A stretch of 64,000 nt of DNA. Source: Modestobacter altitudinis (GTDB lineage Bacteria; Actinomycetota; Actinomycetes; Mycobacteriales; Geodermatophilaceae). The stretch is taken from contig NZ_SJEW01000003.1 of NCBI RefSeq assembly GCF_005930475.1, positions 62,001-126,000 of the forward strand, given 5' to 3'. Below the pieces are notes generated by a model, which saw only the letters and a program-made list of their open reading frames with translations, ran no database searches and had not been told where the DNA came from. The position numbers and the translations under genes are program-made. Each line of letters begins with the position of its first letter. Within the stretch, counting starts at the first letter, position 1. This document shows, piece after piece, positions 1-9,392 of this stretch.

Positions 1-1
1 T

Positions 2-256
2 GGAGTCGTCGGTCAGGTCGACGGCCTCGGCGCTGACCGAGCGGAGCCCGTCGTCGGCCTGCCAGGACAGCTCCAGCAGGTCCCGCTCGACGAAGCGGAC
101 GGCCTCCCCGGTGCTGGTGCGCGGCGGGGACACGTGCAGGAAGTTGGCCGTCTCCCGGCGGACCCGGCTGGTGAGGGCCTGGTCCCGACCGAGCGGCAGC
201 ACGCTGAGCGCGGCGGTGCCGGACGGGTGGTCCACGTTCGGTCGACCCGCGACCAT
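2..256 (-). CDS. Partial unknown protein (N-terminal 85 residues)
   Basis: The reverse strand is open from an ATG at 256 to the window edge, giving 85 codons with normal high-GC codon use. The visible part begins MVAGRPNVDHPSG and contains RETANFLHVSPPRT and LLELSWQADDG. I do not recognise the family. It is divergent from purS, about 205 bases away, so the two genes share an upstream region. The C-terminus lies outside the window, so length and domains cannot be judged. The forward and other-frame readings of this stretch look like shadows. Confidence 0.6.
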   Translation of the reverse strand, partial: MVAGRPNVDHPSGTAALSVLPLGRDQALTSRVRRETANFLHVSPPRTSTGEAVRFVERDLLELSWQADDGLRSVSAEAVDLTDDS

Positions 257-460
257 GCGGTTCCCCCGGTTCCTGGTGTTCGTCGTCGCGCTGTGCTGGT
301 TGTCGTGCCCATCTTGTGCCCGGCTCAGGCCGAGGGGCAGCGCACCGCACCCCTAGGAGTGAGCGCGACCGGCGAGCTCCTGACCGTGGACGGGTCGGTT
401 GTGCACGATCTGGCGTTCGGACCGCGCCCGACCGGCCGCGATCGGGCTGCCGGTACCCTC

Positions 461-706
461 GTGCCCGTGCCAGTGGTGGTCGTCGACGTCGTCCTGAAGC
501 CAGAGATCTCCGATCCCCAGGGGCAGGCGGTGCTCGGCGCCCTGGGCCGACTGGGGCACTCCGGCGTCCGCAGCGTCCGGCAGGGCAAGCACTTCGTCCT
601 GGACGTCGAGGGCGAGCCCGACGAGGCCGAGCTGCGGGAGATCGCCGAGACCCTGCTGGCCAACCCCGTCATCGAAGACGTCGAGCTGCACCTCCCCACC
701 GACTGA
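461..706 (+). CDS. purS: Phosphoribosylformylglycinamidine synthase subunit PurS
   Basis: Small subunit of FGAM synthase, cytoplasmic, de novo purine synthesis. PurS bridges the glutaminase PurQ and the synthase PurL. The product is about 81 residues, the usual PurS length, with the family pattern VLKPEISDPQGQAVLGAL near the N-terminus and a VRQGKHFVLDVEG strand segment. The open frame extends far upstream, but family length points to GTG 461; GTG 467 is also possible. It lies 9 bases before purQ, as the first gene of purS-purQ-purL. Confidence 0.93.
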   Translation: MPVPVVVVDVVLKPEISDPQGQAVLGALGRLGHSGVRSVRQGKHFVLDVEGEPDEAELREIAETLLANPVIEDVELHLPTD

Positions 707-715
707 GGACCTGAC

Positions 716-1387
716 TTGCGCATCGGTGTCATCACCTTCCCGGGCTCCCTGGACGACGTCGACGCCGCGCGTGCGGTCCGGCTCGCCGGCGCAGAGCCCG
801 TCTCCCTCTGGCACGGCGAGCACGACCTGAAGGACGTCGACGCCGTCGTCCTGCCCGGCGGCTTCTCCTACGGCGACTACCTGCGCGCCGGTGCCATCGC
901 GGCCCGGTCGCCGCTGGTGCGCGACGTCGTGGCCGCCGCCCGCACCGGCCTGCCGGTGCTCGGCATCTGCAACGGCTTCCAGGTGCTCTGCGAGGCCGGG
1001 CTGCTTCCCGGGGCGCTCACCCGCAACAGCCACCTGCACTTCCGCAACCGCGACCAGGCCCTCCTCGTCGAGCGCGCCGACACCGCCTGGACGTCGTCCT
1101 TCGCGCAGGGCCAGACGATCGTCGTCCCGGTGAAGAACGGTGAGGGCCGCTACGTCGCCGCCGACGCCGACCTCGACCGGCTCGAGGGCGAGGGGCGGGT
1201 CGTCGTCCGCTACACCGGCGGCAACCCCAACGGCAGCTCGCGCGACATCGCCGGCGTCACCAGTGCCGACGGCCGGGTCGTCGGGCTGATGCCGCACCCG
1301 GAGCACGCGGTCGAGGACCTCACCGGGCCCTCGACGGACGGGCTGGGCTTCTTCGTCAGCGTCCTGCAGGCCGCGGTGGCCGCGTGA
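716..1387 (+). CDS. purQ: FGAM synthase glutaminase subunit PurQ
   Basis: Class I glutamine amidotransferase that supplies ammonia to PurL. The 223-residue length is typical. The nucleophile motif GICNGFQVL places Cys85, and MPHPEHAVE places the His194/Glu196 pair, completing the catalytic triad. The start is a TTG at 716, supported by the family N-terminus [11 protein letters not shown]. The last four bases overlap the GTG of purL, which suggests translational coupling in the purSQL operon. Confidence 0.96.
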   Translation: MRIGVITFPGSLDDVDAARAVRLAGAEPVSLWHGEHDLKDVDAVVLPGGFSYGDYLRAGAIAARSPLVRDVVAAARTGLPVLGICNGFQVLCEAGLLPGALTRNSHLHFRNRDQALLVERADTAWTSSFAQGQTIVVPVKNGEGRYVAADADLDRLEGEGRVVVRYTGGNPNGSSRDIAGVTSADGRVVGLMPHPEHAVEDLTGPSTDGLGFFVSVLQAAVAA

Positions 1388-3672
1388 GCGCCATGGACAC
1401 CGTCGAGCTGGCCGCGAAGTCCCCCGAGGACCAGCAGCCGTGGGCCGAGCTCGGTCTCAAGGACGACGAGTACGCCCGGATCCGCGAGATCCTCGGCCGC
1501 CGGCCCACCACCGCCGAGCTGGCGATGTACTCGGTGATGTGGAGCGAGCACTGCTCCTACAAGTCCTCCAAGGTGCACCTGCGCCGGTTCGGGGACCTGC
1601 CTCAGAGCGACGCCCTGCTGGTCGGCATGGGCGAGAACGCCGGCGTCGTCGACGTCGGCGACGGCTGGGCGGTCACCTTCAAGGTCGAGTCGCACAACCA
1701 CCCCAGCTACGTCGAGCCCTACCAGGGTGCGGCCACCGGGGTCGGCGGCATCGTCCGGGACATCCTCACCATGGGCGCCCGCCCGGTCGCCGTCATGGAC
1801 TCGCTGCGCTTCGGCGCGGCCGACGCCCCCGACACCGCCCGGGTGCTGCCCGGCGTGGTCGCCGGCGTCGGCGGCTACGGCAACTGCCTGGGCCTGCCCA
1901 ACATCGGCGGCGAGCTGTTGTTCGACGACTGCTACGCCGGCAACCCGCTGGTCAACGCGCTGTGCGTGGGTGTGATGAAGCACTCCGACGTCCGGCTGGC
2001 CAAGGCCGAGGGCGCCGGCAACAAGGTGGTCCTCTTCGGCGCGCGCACCGGTGGCGACGGCATCGGCGGGGTCTCGGTGCTGGCCAGCGAGACGTTCGAC
2101 GACTCCGCGGACGGACGACGGGGCCCGGCCAAGCGCCCGGCGGTGCAGGTCGGTGACCCGTTCACCGAGAAGCTGCTCATCGAGGCCTGCCTGGAGATCT
2201 TCGCCGCCGACCTGGTGACCGGGATCCAGGACCTCGGCGGCGCCGGCATCTCCTGCGCCACCAGCGAGCTGGCCGCGGCCGGCTCCGGGGGCATGGCGAT
2301 CGACCTGGACGCCGTCCCGCTGCGCGACTCCACGCTCACCCCCGCCGAGATCCTGATGAGCGAGTCGCAGGAGCGGATGTGCGCGATCGTCGAGCCGGGC
2401 AAGGTGGAGGAGTTCCTGGCCGTCTGCGCCAGGTGGGACGTGCTGGCCACCGTCATCGGTGAGGTCACCGACGGCGACCGGCTCACCATCGACTGGCACG
2501 GCGAGCGGATCGTCGACGTCCCGCCGCGCACCGTCGCGCTGGAGGGCCCGGTCTACGAGCGGCCGATGAGCCGCCCGGCCGACCTGGACGCGCTGCAGGC
2601 CGACGCCCCGCCGTCGTCCTCGGCCGACCTGCGCGCCGACTGGCTCGCGGTGGTCTCCAGCCCCGACGGCGCGGACAAGACCTGGGTCACCGAGCAGTAC
2701 GACCGCTACGTGCGCGGCAACACCGTGCTCGCCCAGCCCGAGGACGCCGGGGTGCTGCGGATCGACGAGCAGAGCAACCGCGGCATCGCGCTGGCGCTGG
2801 ACGGCAACGCCCGCTACGCCCGGCTGGACCCCTACACGGGCACCCAGCTGAACCTGGCCGAGGCCTACCGCAACGTCGCCGTCTCCGGTGCCCGGCCGCT
2901 CGCGGTCACCAACTGCCTGAACTTCGGCTCGCCGGAGGAGCCCGAGGTCATGTGGCAGTTCGCCGAGGCCGTCCGCGGCCTGGCCGACGGCTGCCGCGCG
3001 CTGGGCCTGCCGGTCACCGGTGGCAACGTCAGCCTCTACAACCAGACCGGCGAGACGGCGATCAACCCGACCCCGGTCATCGGCGTCCTCGGGGTGCACG
3101 CCGACGTCACCCGCCGGGTGCCCACGGGCTGGCGGGCCGACGGAGAGACGGTGCTGCTGCTCGGCGAGACCCGCCCGGAGTTCGGCGGGTCGGCGTGGGC
3201 CGGTGTCGTGCACGGGCACCTGGGTGGGCTGCCGCCGGCGCTGGACCTGGCCGCGGAGCAGGCGCTGGCCGAGCTGATGGTCGGGCTGGCGGCCGACGGT
3301 CTGGTCAGCTCGGCGCACGACCTCGCCGACGGCGGCCTGGCCCAGGCGCTGACCGAGTGCGCGCTGCGGTACGGCATCGGGGCGCAGCTGCGGGTCGAGG
3401 GCGACCCCACCGCGGCCCTGTTCGCCGAGTCCGGGGCGCGCGCCGTCGTCACCACCGCCGACGCGACCGCGGTGCGTGCCGCGGCCGAGGCGGCCGGCGT
3501 GCCGGTCACCGAGCTCGGGACGACAGGTGGCGCGGCACTCGCGCTCGACGGCCTGCTCGAGCTGCCGCTGGCCGAGCTGCGCGAGGCGTGGACGGCGACC
3601 CTGCCGGCGCTGTTCGGCAGCCCGGAGATCGCGGTCGGCACCGTTCCCGCGGGCACCGTCCCGACCAGCTGA
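1384..3672 (+). CDS. purL: FGAM synthase subunit PurL
   Basis: Synthase subunit of FGAM synthase, converting FGAR to FGAM with ATP and ammonia from PurQ. At 762 residues it is the small, PurS/PurQ-dependent form rather than the fused enzyme of about 1300 residues. It contains [10 protein letters not shown], the VESHNHPS motif and GGVGGIVRD-like glycine-rich segments typical of the AIRS/PurM-like fold. Start is GTG 1384, overlapping purQ by 4 bases; an in-frame ATG at 1393 is an alternative. Its stop overlaps the next ATG by one base. Confidence 0.97.
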   Translation: MSAMDTVELAAKSPEDQQPWAELGLKDDEYARIREILGRRPTTAELAMYSVMWSEHCSYKSSKVHLRRFGDLPQSDALLVGMGENAGVVDVGDGWAVTFKVESHNHPSYVEPYQGAATGVGGIVRDILTMGARPVAVMDSLRFGAADAPDTARVLPGVVAGVGGYGNCLGLPNIGGELLFDDCYAGNPLVNALCVGVMKHSDVRLAKAEGAGNKVVLFGARTGGDGIGGVSVLASETFDDSADGRRGPAKRPAVQVGDPFTEKLLIEACLEIFAADLVTGIQDLGGAGISCATSELAAAGSGGMAIDLDAVPLRDSTLTPAEILMSESQERMCAIVEPGKVEEFLAVCARWDVLATVIGEVTDGDRLTIDWHGERIVDVPPRTVALEGPVYERPMSRPADLDALQADAPPSSSADLRADWLAVVSSPDGADKTWVTEQYDRYVRGNTVLAQPEDAGVLRIDEQSNRGIALALDGNARYARLDPYTGTQLNLAEAYRNVAVSGARPLAVTNCLNFGSPEEPEVMWQFAEAVRGLADGCRALGLPVTGGNVSLYNQTGETAINPTPVIGVLGVHADVTRRVPTGWRADGETVLLLGETRPEFGGSAWAGVVHGHLGGLPPALDLAAEQALAELMVGLAADGLVSSAHDLADGGLAQALTECALRYGIGAQLRVEGDPTAALFAESGARAVVTTADATAVRAAAEAAGVPVTELGTTGGAALALDGLLELPLAELREAWTATLPALFGSPEIAVGTVPAGTVPTS

Positions 3673-4058
3673 TGGCCGGCACCGCCCCGATCCCGGCCGA
3701 GGAACTACAGGCCGTGGTCGCGGCGGTGCGGCCGTGGTTGGCGGGGGAGGCCGAGCAGCCGCCGCGCGCCGTCCTGAGCGCGGCGGTGAAGACCTCGGCC
3801 CGCTGGCTGTCGCAGCAGGTGCCCGGCCGCTCGGTGGAGCTGCGGGTGCCGCCGTTCGTCGCCGTCCAGTGCGTGCCCGGGCCGCGGCACACCCGCGGCA
3901 CCCCGCCCAACGTCATCGAGACCGACGCAGCGACCTGGCTGCGGCTGGCCACCGGCGCGCTGTCCTGGGCCGAGGCGGTGGCCGAGGGGAGGGTCATCGC
4001 CAGCGGCAACCGCGCCGACCTCTCGGGGATCCTGCCGCTGGGCCCGCTCCGGCGTTGA
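3672..4058 (+). CDS. Sterol-carrier-family-like small protein
   Basis: Product of 128 residues whose ATG overlaps the purL stop by one base (TGATG), so it is almost certainly cotranslated with purL. Sequence features are a helical N-terminal half ([22 protein letters not shown]) and a C-terminal segment with [21 protein letters not shown], which resembles the bacterial SCP2-like sterol carrier family often found between purL and purF in actinobacteria. No catalytic residues are evident; the role in purine metabolism is unknown. The family name rests on recall. Confidence 0.75.
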   Translation: MAGTAPIPAEELQAVVAAVRPWLAGEAEQPPRAVLSAAVKTSARWLSQQVPGRSVELRVPPFVAVQCVPGPRHTRGTPPNVIETDAATWLRLATGALSWAEAVAEGRVIASGNRADLSGILPLGPLRR

Positions 4059-4148
4059 CCATGGGCGTCTGGTCCCGCGCCGCGCCGCCGTCCGGCGTGT
4101 CCCGGGCAGGACGCCCATGATCGACAGCTGGGCCGGCCACGGACGACA

Positions 4149-4181
4149 GCGCCCCCTCTGCTCGATGAGCAGAGGGGGCGC
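4149..4181. terminator. Bidirectional hairpin terminator
   Basis: Perfect 14-bp stem (4149-4162 with 4168-4181) and a 5-base loop, arms GCGCCCCCTCTGCT and its complement. It lies between the convergent purSQL operon and the MFS transporter operon. There is no U-tract, as is common in high-GC actinobacteria. Confidence 0.85.
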
Positions 4182-4199
4182 CGTCGGTGGTGCGGGGGA

Positions 4200-4352
4200 T
4201 CAGCCGGTGAACAGCTTCGAGGCCGTGCTGATCGTCTGGTAGAGGCCGTAGGCCAGCGGCAGGCCCACCAGGGTCCAGGCGAAGGCGATCAGACCGACGG
4301 GCGTGTGCGTGGTCTGCGGCGGGGTCGCGGAGGTGCCGTGCGCGGTGCTCAT
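4200..4352 (-). CDS. MFS transporter small subunit
   Basis: Fifty-residue protein with one hydrophobic segment (GLIAFAWTLVGLPLAYGLYQ, residues 20-39) after a Thr/His-rich N-terminus. Its ATG overlaps the stop of the OFA-family transporter by four bases, so the two are coupled. Short proteins of this kind downstream of oxalate/formate-type MFS transporters are annotated as small subunits. The exact contribution to transport is not clear from sequence. Confidence 0.8.
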   Translation of the reverse strand: MSTAHGTSATPPQTTHTPVGLIAFAWTLVGLPLAYGLYQTISTASKLFTG

Positions 4353-5761
4353 CGCGTGGTGCTCGCTTCCGGGGTCGGGTCGGAGAAGAGGGCGTCGGCC
4401 GTCGGCTCGTGGAACCTGCTGGCCACGGGGCGGACCAGCAGGTTGGCGACGAAGCCCACGGCGAGCAGGCCGACCATGATGAACAGCGCGGGACGGTAGT
4501 CGCCGGCCACGAGCTCGCCGGGGGTGCCCTGGGTGTCCAGGACCCGGTTGACGATCAGCGGACCGGCCACACCGGCGGCCGCCCAGGCGGTCAGCAGCCG
4601 GCCGTGGATGGCGCCGACCTGGTAGGTGCCGAAGAGGTCGCGCAGGTAGGCGGGCGCGGTTGCGAACCCGCCGCCGTAGAAGCTGATGATCAGCGCGGCG
4701 AGGATGACGAACAGCCAGGTGGCGGTGCTGCCGACGGTCGCCAGCAGCACGTACAGCACCAGGCCGACGCCCAGGTAGACCATGTAGATGGGCTTGCGGC
4801 CGATGAAGTCCGACGTGGAGGACCAGACGAACCGGCCGCCCATGTTGAACAGCGACAGCAGCCCGACGAAACCGGCGGCCGCGGTCACGGCGACCGTGGA
4901 GGTGCCGTTCTCGCGGAAGAAGTCCTGGATCATCGGGCTGGCCTGCTCGAGGATGCCGATGCCGGCGGTCACGTTGCAGAACAGCACGATCCACAGCAGC
5001 CAGAACTGCGGGGTCTTGATCGCGTTGGCGGCCGAGACGCTGTTGGTGGTGACCAGCGACTTCGCCTTGACCGTCGAGGGGTCGAAGCCGGCGGGCTTCC
5101 AGCCCTCGGCCGGGACGCGGACGATGAAGGCGCCGAACATCATGAAGACCAGGTAGACCAGGCCGAGGGTGACGAACAGCTTGGCGACGGCGTCACCGCT
5201 GGCGACCGTGGCGGCGGTGCCGTCGTAGGCCGGGTCGTACCAGCCCATCAGCTGGCGGGACAGCGGGGTCGCGATCAGCGCGCCACCACCGAAGCCCATG
5301 ATCGCCATGCCGGTGGCCAGACCCGGGCGGTCCGGGAACCACTTGATCAGCGTGGAGACCGGCGAGATGTAGCCGATGCCCAGGCCGATGCCGCCGATGA
5401 CGCCGTAGCCCAGGTAGAGCAGCCACAGCTGGTCGGTGGCGATGCCCGCCGCGCCGACCAGGAAGCCGACCGACCAGAAGCAGGCCGAGACGAACATCGC
5501 GGCGCGCGGCCCGTTGCGGTCCACCCAGGTGCCGAACAGCGCGGCGGAGAGGCCGAGCATCACGATGGCAATCGAGAAGACGATGCCGATGGCGGTCAGG
5601 CTGGAGTCGAAGTCCGCGACCAGCGCGGTCTTGTAGACGCTGGTCGCGTACGCCTGGCCGATGCACAGGTGGACGGCGAGCGCCGCCGGCGGGATGAGCC
5701 ACCGGTTGAAGCCAGGGCGCGCGACGATGCGCTCCCGGGCCAGGAAGCTGGGTACTGCCAC
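4349..5761 (-). CDS. OFA-family MFS transporter (oxalate/formate antiporter-like)
   Basis: Integral membrane carrier of 470 residues with about 12 hydrophobic segments. OFA-like features are the opening NRWLIPPAALAVHLCIGQAYA, the loop WVDRNGPRAAMF between helices 2 and 3, and KWFPDRPGLATGMAIMGFGG before helix 5. The substrate is probably a small carboxylate, but oxalate or formate cannot be assigned from sequence. The start ATG at 5761 has GGAGG-like sequence upstream (tccgaggaacg region read on the other strand is weak). It is followed by the small subunit and divergent from mscR. Confidence 0.88.
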   Translation of the reverse strand: MAVPSFLARERIVARPGFNRWLIPPAALAVHLCIGQAYATSVYKTALVADFDSSLTAIGIVFSIAIVMLGLSAALFGTWVDRNGPRAAMFVSACFWSVGFLVGAAGIATDQLWLLYLGYGVIGGIGLGIGYISPVSTLIKWFPDRPGLATGMAIMGFGGGALIATPLSRQLMGWYDPAYDGTAATVASGDAVAKLFVTLGLVYLVFMMFGAFIVRVPAEGWKPAGFDPSTVKAKSLVTTNSVSAANAIKTPQFWLLWIVLFCNVTAGIGILEQASPMIQDFFRENGTSTVAVTAAAGFVGLLSLFNMGGRFVWSSTSDFIGRKPIYMVYLGVGLVLYVLLATVGSTATWLFVILAALIISFYGGGFATAPAYLRDLFGTYQVGAIHGRLLTAWAAAGVAGPLIVNRVLDTQGTPGELVAGDYRPALFIMVGLLAVGFVANLLVRPVASRFHEPTADALFSDPTPEASTTR

Positions 5762-5892
5762 GGAACGGACCTCCGAGGAACGTGGACGGTGCGACCGGGC
5801 GGACGCGACCTGGCCACCACCTGGGGATCAGCTGTGTCCCAGGCGCGGCCGGACGGACCGTACGTCGCCGGGTGGCGTCCCGCCGCCCGAGG

Positions 5893-5910
5893 ACCCCCCA
5901 TCCGGGGGGT
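5893..5910. promoter_or_regulatory. C6/G6 hairpin in the divergent transporter-mscR region
   Basis: ACCCCCC-ATCC-GGGGGGT, a 7-bp perfect stem with a 4-base loop, sits in the 248-base region between the divergent transporter and mscR genes. It could be a regulator site or part of an mRNA leader. No clear -10/-35 pair was identified beside it. Confidence 0.35.
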
Positions 5911-6009
5911 TCCGAGACCCTTTCGTTGCAGGGCGCCTCGTCGCGGGGGCCGGCTCCCCCGGTGCGGGAGGGACGCGCGCCCGCCGGCGACCGTCCTTAG
6001 GGTGGGGGC

Positions 6010-7095
6010 ATGCCGTACGAGGTCAAGGGCGTCGTCGCCCTCAGCAAGGGTGCTCCGGTCACGATCGAGACGGTCCTGGTCCCCGACCCGGGTCCGGGTG
6101 AGGCGGTCGTGGACGTGCAGGCCTGCGGGGTCTGCCACACCGACCTGCACTACCGCGAGGGTGGGATCAACGACGAGTTCCCGTTCCTGCTCGGCCACGA
6201 GGCCGCCGGTGTGGTCTCCGCGGTCGGCGAGGGCGTCACGAACGTCGCGGTCGGGGACTACGTGGTGCTGAACTGGCGGGCGGTGTGCGGGCAGTGCCGC
6301 GCCTGCACCGCCGGCAAGCCCTGGTACTGCTTCAACACCCACAACGCCGCGCAGAAGATGACGCTGGCCGACGGCACCGAGCTGTCCGCGGCGCTGGGCA
6401 TCGGCGCGTTCGTGGAGAAGACGCTGGTCCACTCCGGGCAGTGCACCAAGGTCGACCCGGCCGCCCCGCCGACCGCGGCCGGGCTGCTGGGCTGCGGCGT
6501 GATGGCCGGCGTCGGCGCGGCGATCAACACCGGCGGGGTCACCCGCGGCAACTCCGTGGCCGTGTTCGGCTGCGGCGGCGTCGGGGACGCGGCGATCGCC
6601 GGGTCGAAGCTGGCCGGCGCGACCACGATCATCGCCGTCGACATCGACGACCGGAAGCTGGAGTGGGCCCGCGGCATGGGCGCCACCCACACGGTCAACT
6701 CGAAGGAGACCGACCCGGTCGAGGCGGTCAAGGCCCTCACCGGTGGCTTCGGCGTCGACGTCGCGATCGACGCGGTCGGCCACCCGGCGGTGTTCGAGCA
6801 GGCCTTCTACTCCCGGGACCTGGCCGGCACCGTGGTCCTGGTGGGCGTGCCGAACCCGACGATGGAGATCACCCTGCCGATGATCGAGGTGTTCGGCCGC
6901 GGCGGTGCGCTGAAGTCCTCCTGGTACGGCGACTGCCTGCCCAGCCGGGACTTCCCGATGCTCATCGACCTGTACCTGCAGGGCCGCTTCGACCTCGACG
7001 CGTTCGTCTCCGAGACGATCTCCCTGGACGCGGTGGAGCAGGCCTTCGAGAAGATGCACGCCGGTGAGGTCCTGCGCTCCGTGGTCGTCTTCTGA
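6010..7095 (+). CDS. mscR: S-(hydroxymethyl)mycothiol dehydrogenase
   Basis: NAD-dependent zinc alcohol dehydrogenase that oxidises the formaldehyde-mycothiol adduct (formaldehyde detoxification; also linked to S-nitrosomycothiol reduction). It has 361 residues. The catalytic zinc site is CGVCHTD (Cys42) with GHEAAG (His63-Glu64), and the structural zinc cysteines are 93, 96, 99 and 107 (CGQCRAC...C). The nucleotide-binding loop is [12 protein letters not shown]. Its stop overlaps the ATG of the MBL hydrolase by one base, the arrangement seen for mycothiol dehydrogenases in other actinobacteria. Its presence implies a mycothiol-producing organism. Confidence 0.95.
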   Translation: MPYEVKGVVALSKGAPVTIETVLVPDPGPGEAVVDVQACGVCHTDLHYREGGINDEFPFLLGHEAAGVVSAVGEGVTNVAVGDYVVLNWRAVCGQCRACTAGKPWYCFNTHNAAQKMTLADGTELSAALGIGAFVEKTLVHSGQCTKVDPAAPPTAAGLLGCGVMAGVGAAINTGGVTRGNSVAVFGCGGVGDAAIAGSKLAGATTIIAVDIDDRKLEWARGMGATHTVNSKETDPVEAVKALTGGFGVDVAIDAVGHPAVFEQAFYSRDLAGTVVLVGVPNPTMEITLPMIEVFGRGGALKSSWYGDCLPSRDFPMLIDLYLQGRFDLDAFVSETISLDAVEQAFEKMHAGEVLRSVVVF

Positions 7096-7703
7096 TGACG
7101 GCGCGGATCGACAAGGTCGTCATCAGCGGGGTGTTCAGCCTGGACGGGCAGGACTTCGACGTCGACAACAACGTCTGGCTGGTCGGCGACGACGACGAGG
7201 TGGTCGTCATCGACGCCCCGCACGACGCGGCGCCCATCGTCGAGGCGGTGGCCGGGCGGAAGGTGCGGGCGATCGTGCTCACCCACGGGCACAACGACCA
7301 CATCACCGCCGCGGTCGCCCTGCGGGACGCCGTCGACGCCCCGATCTGGTTCCACCCCGCGGACCGCATGCTCTGGGACGTCGTGCACCCCGACGCGAGC
7401 CCGGACGCCGAGCTCGCCGACCACGCCAGGTTCCGGGTGGCCGGCACCTCGCTGGAGGCGCTGCACACCCCGGGCCACTCGCCGGGCAGCACCTGCCTGC
7501 ACGCGCCCGACCTGCGCACGGTGTTCACCGGCGACACGCTGTTCCATGGTGGACCCGGCGCGACCGGCAGGTCCTACAGCGACAAGCCCACCATCATCAG
7601 CTCGATCCGCGCCCGGCTGATGAGCCTGCACGGCGACACCGTGGTGCACACCGGCCACGGCGACGACACGACCATCAGCGCCGAGGTCGGCCACATCTCC
7701 TGA
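7095..7703 (+). CDS. MBL-fold hydrolase partner of MscR
   Basis: Metallo-beta-lactamase-fold protein of 202 residues. The signature is THGHNDH for metal ligands, with further His in HTPGHSPGST and an Asp in TGDTLF, plus HTGHGDD near the C-terminus. Coupled to mscR through TGATG. In actinobacteria this pair is thought to complete formaldehyde/mycothiol detoxification, probably by hydrolysing the S-formyl thioester; that role is inferred from context. Confidence 0.9.
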   Translation: MTARIDKVVISGVFSLDGQDFDVDNNVWLVGDDDEVVVIDAPHDAAPIVEAVAGRKVRAIVLTHGHNDHITAAVALRDAVDAPIWFHPADRMLWDVVHPDASPDAELADHARFRVAGTSLEALHTPGHSPGSTCLHAPDLRTVFTGDTLFHGGPGATGRSYSDKPTIISSIRARLMSLHGDTVVHTGHGDDTTISAEVGHIS

Positions 7704-7710
7704 GGCATCC

Positions 7711-7742
7711 CGAGGGGCCATGGTGGCCACCATGGCCCCTCG
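7711..7742. terminator. Perfect 32-base palindrome after mscR-MBL
   Basis: Bases 7711-7726 are the exact reverse complement of 7727-7742 (arm CGAGGGGCCATGGTGG). It starts 8 bases after the MBL stop codon and ends 90 bases before purF. It most likely terminates the mscR operon. A zero-gap palindrome of this length is unusual for a terminator and could also bind protein. Confidence 0.7.
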
Positions 7743-7832
7743 GTCGTGACCAGGCAGTTCCAGACGACGTCGTCCGGTCCCGGGTGAGCGGGCCCACCCG
7801 GAGGGGGACCGCGCAGCCGGTACCCTGAGGGC

Positions 7833-9392
7833 GTGCCTCGCGGTGATGGACGGCTGACGCACGACCTCGATCCCCAGTCCCCTGGTCCTCAGGACGCCTG
7901 TGGCGTCTTCGGGGTCTGGGCACCGGGTGAAGAGGTCTCGAAGCTGACCTACTTCGGCCTGTACGCCCTCCAGCACCGCGGTCAGGAGGCGGCCGGCATC
8001 GCGGTGTCCGACGGCTCCTCCGTCGTGGTCTACAAGGACCTGGGCCTGGTCAGCCAGGTCTTCGACGAGGCGACGCTGGGCAGCCTGCGCGGCCACATCG
8101 CGGTCGGGCACACCCGGTACTCCACCACCGGTGCCTCCACGTGGGAGAACGCCCAGCCGACGTTCCGGACCACCGGCGCCGGCACCGGCCTGGCGCTGTG
8201 CCACAACGGCAACCTGGTGAACACCGCGGAGCTGGCCAGCGCGGCCGCCGACGAGGGCGTGGCCGGTGCGTTCGCCGCCACCACCGACTCCGACCTGGTC
8301 ACCTCGCTGATCGCCGCCAAGCCGGACATGTCGGTCGAGGCCGCCGCGATGGAGGTGCTGCCGCGGCTGCGCGGGGCCTTCAGCCTCACCTTCATGGACG
8401 AGCACACCCTCTACGCCGCGCGCGACCCGCAGGGCGTCCGCCCGCTGGTCCTCGGCCGGCTGGAGCGCGGCTGGGTCATCGCCAGCGAGACCGCCGCTCT
8501 GGACATCTGCGGCGCCTCCTACGTCCGCGAGGTCGAGCCGGGCGAGCTCATCGCCATCGACGAGGACGGCCTGCGCAGCCAGCACTTCGCGCACAGCCAG
8601 CCCAAGGGCTGCGTCTTCGAGTACGTCTACCTGGCCCGGCCCGACACCACGATCTCCGGCCGCACCGTGCACGCGGCGCGGGTGGAGATCGGCCGCCGGC
8701 TGGCCAAGGAGCACCCGGTCGAGGCCGACCTGGTCATCCCGGTGCCGGAGTCCGGGACGCCGGCCGCCGTCGGGTACGCCGAGGCCTCCGGGATCCCCTA
8801 CGGCCTGGGCCTGGTGAAGAACTCCTACGTGGGGCGGACGTTCATCCAGCCCAGCCAGACCATCCGGCAGCTGGGCATCCGGCTGAAGCTGAACCCGCTG
8901 CGCGACGTCATCCGCGGCAAGCGGCTGGTCGTCGTCGACGACTCGATCGTGCGCGGCAACACCCAGCGGGCGCTGATCCGGATGCTGCGTGAGTCCGGCG
9001 CGCTCGAGGTGCACGTGCGGATCGCCTCACCACCGGTGAAGTGGCCCTGCTTCTACGGCATCGACTTCGCCAGCCGTGCCGAGCTGATCGCCAACGGCCT
9101 GGACCTCGACGGGGTGCGCGCCTCGATCAACGCCGACTCGCTGGGCTACGTCTCCGAGCAGGGCATGATCGCCGCGACCGAGCAGCCCGCCAACCGGCTG
9201 TGCACCGCGTGCTTCTCCGGGCAGTACCCGATCCCGCTGGGCGAGCCCGAGGTGCTGGGCAAGCACGTGCTCGAGGGCATCGGCCGCCGGGCGATCGGGG
9301 ACCCGCAGGTCGCCGTCAGCGGCTGGACCGGCCAGCAGGCCGGCAGCGCCACGGTGCCGGGGGGCGCGGCGGACGCGCTGGCGCGTCCGTGA
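7833..9392 (+). CDS. purF: Amidophosphoribosyltransferase PurF
   Basis: First committed step of purine synthesis: PRPP plus glutamine to phosphoribosylamine. It has 519 residues. A 22-residue propeptide precedes the catalytic Cys23 (QDACGVFGVW), followed by the Ntn glutaminase domain (RYSTTG, HNGNLVN) and a C-terminal phosphoribosyltransferase domain with the PRPP loop VVVDDSIVRGNT near residue 370. Cysteines in LCTACFSGQYP are consistent with the Fe-S-containing class. GTG start; overlaps purM by 4 bases. Confidence 0.96.
   Translation: MPRGDGRLTHDLDPQSPGPQDACGVFGVWAPGEEVSKLTYFGLYALQHRGQEAAGIAVSDGSSVVVYKDLGLVSQVFDEATLGSLRGHIAVGHTRYSTTGASTWENAQPTFRTTGAGTGLALCHNGNLVNTAELASAAADEGVAGAFAATTDSDLVTSLIAAKPDMSVEAAAMEVLPRLRGAFSLTFMDEHTLYAARDPQGVRPLVLGRLERGWVIASETAALDICGASYVREVEPGELIAIDEDGLRSQHFAHSQPKGCVFEYVYLARPDTTISGRTVHAARVEIGRRLAKEHPVEADLVIPVPESGTPAAVGYAEASGIPYGLGLVKNSYVGRTFIQPSQTIRQLGIRLKLNPLRDVIRGKRLVVVDDSIVRGNTQRALIRMLRESGALEVHVRIASPPVKWPCFYGIDFASRAELIANGLDLDGVRASINADSLGYVSEQGMIAATEQPANRLCTACFSGQYPIPLGEPEVLGKHVLEGIGRRAIGDPQVAVSGWTGQQAGSATVPGGAADALARP

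Noticed and set aside
134-460. N-terminal extension of purS
   Set aside because: PurS proteins are about 80 residues; the upstream part overlaps the divergent partial gene and is not protein-like.
1210-3318. 702-residue reverse-strand open frame across purL
   Set aside because: Antisense shadow of purL in high-GC sequence; composition is low-complexity and matches no protein pattern.
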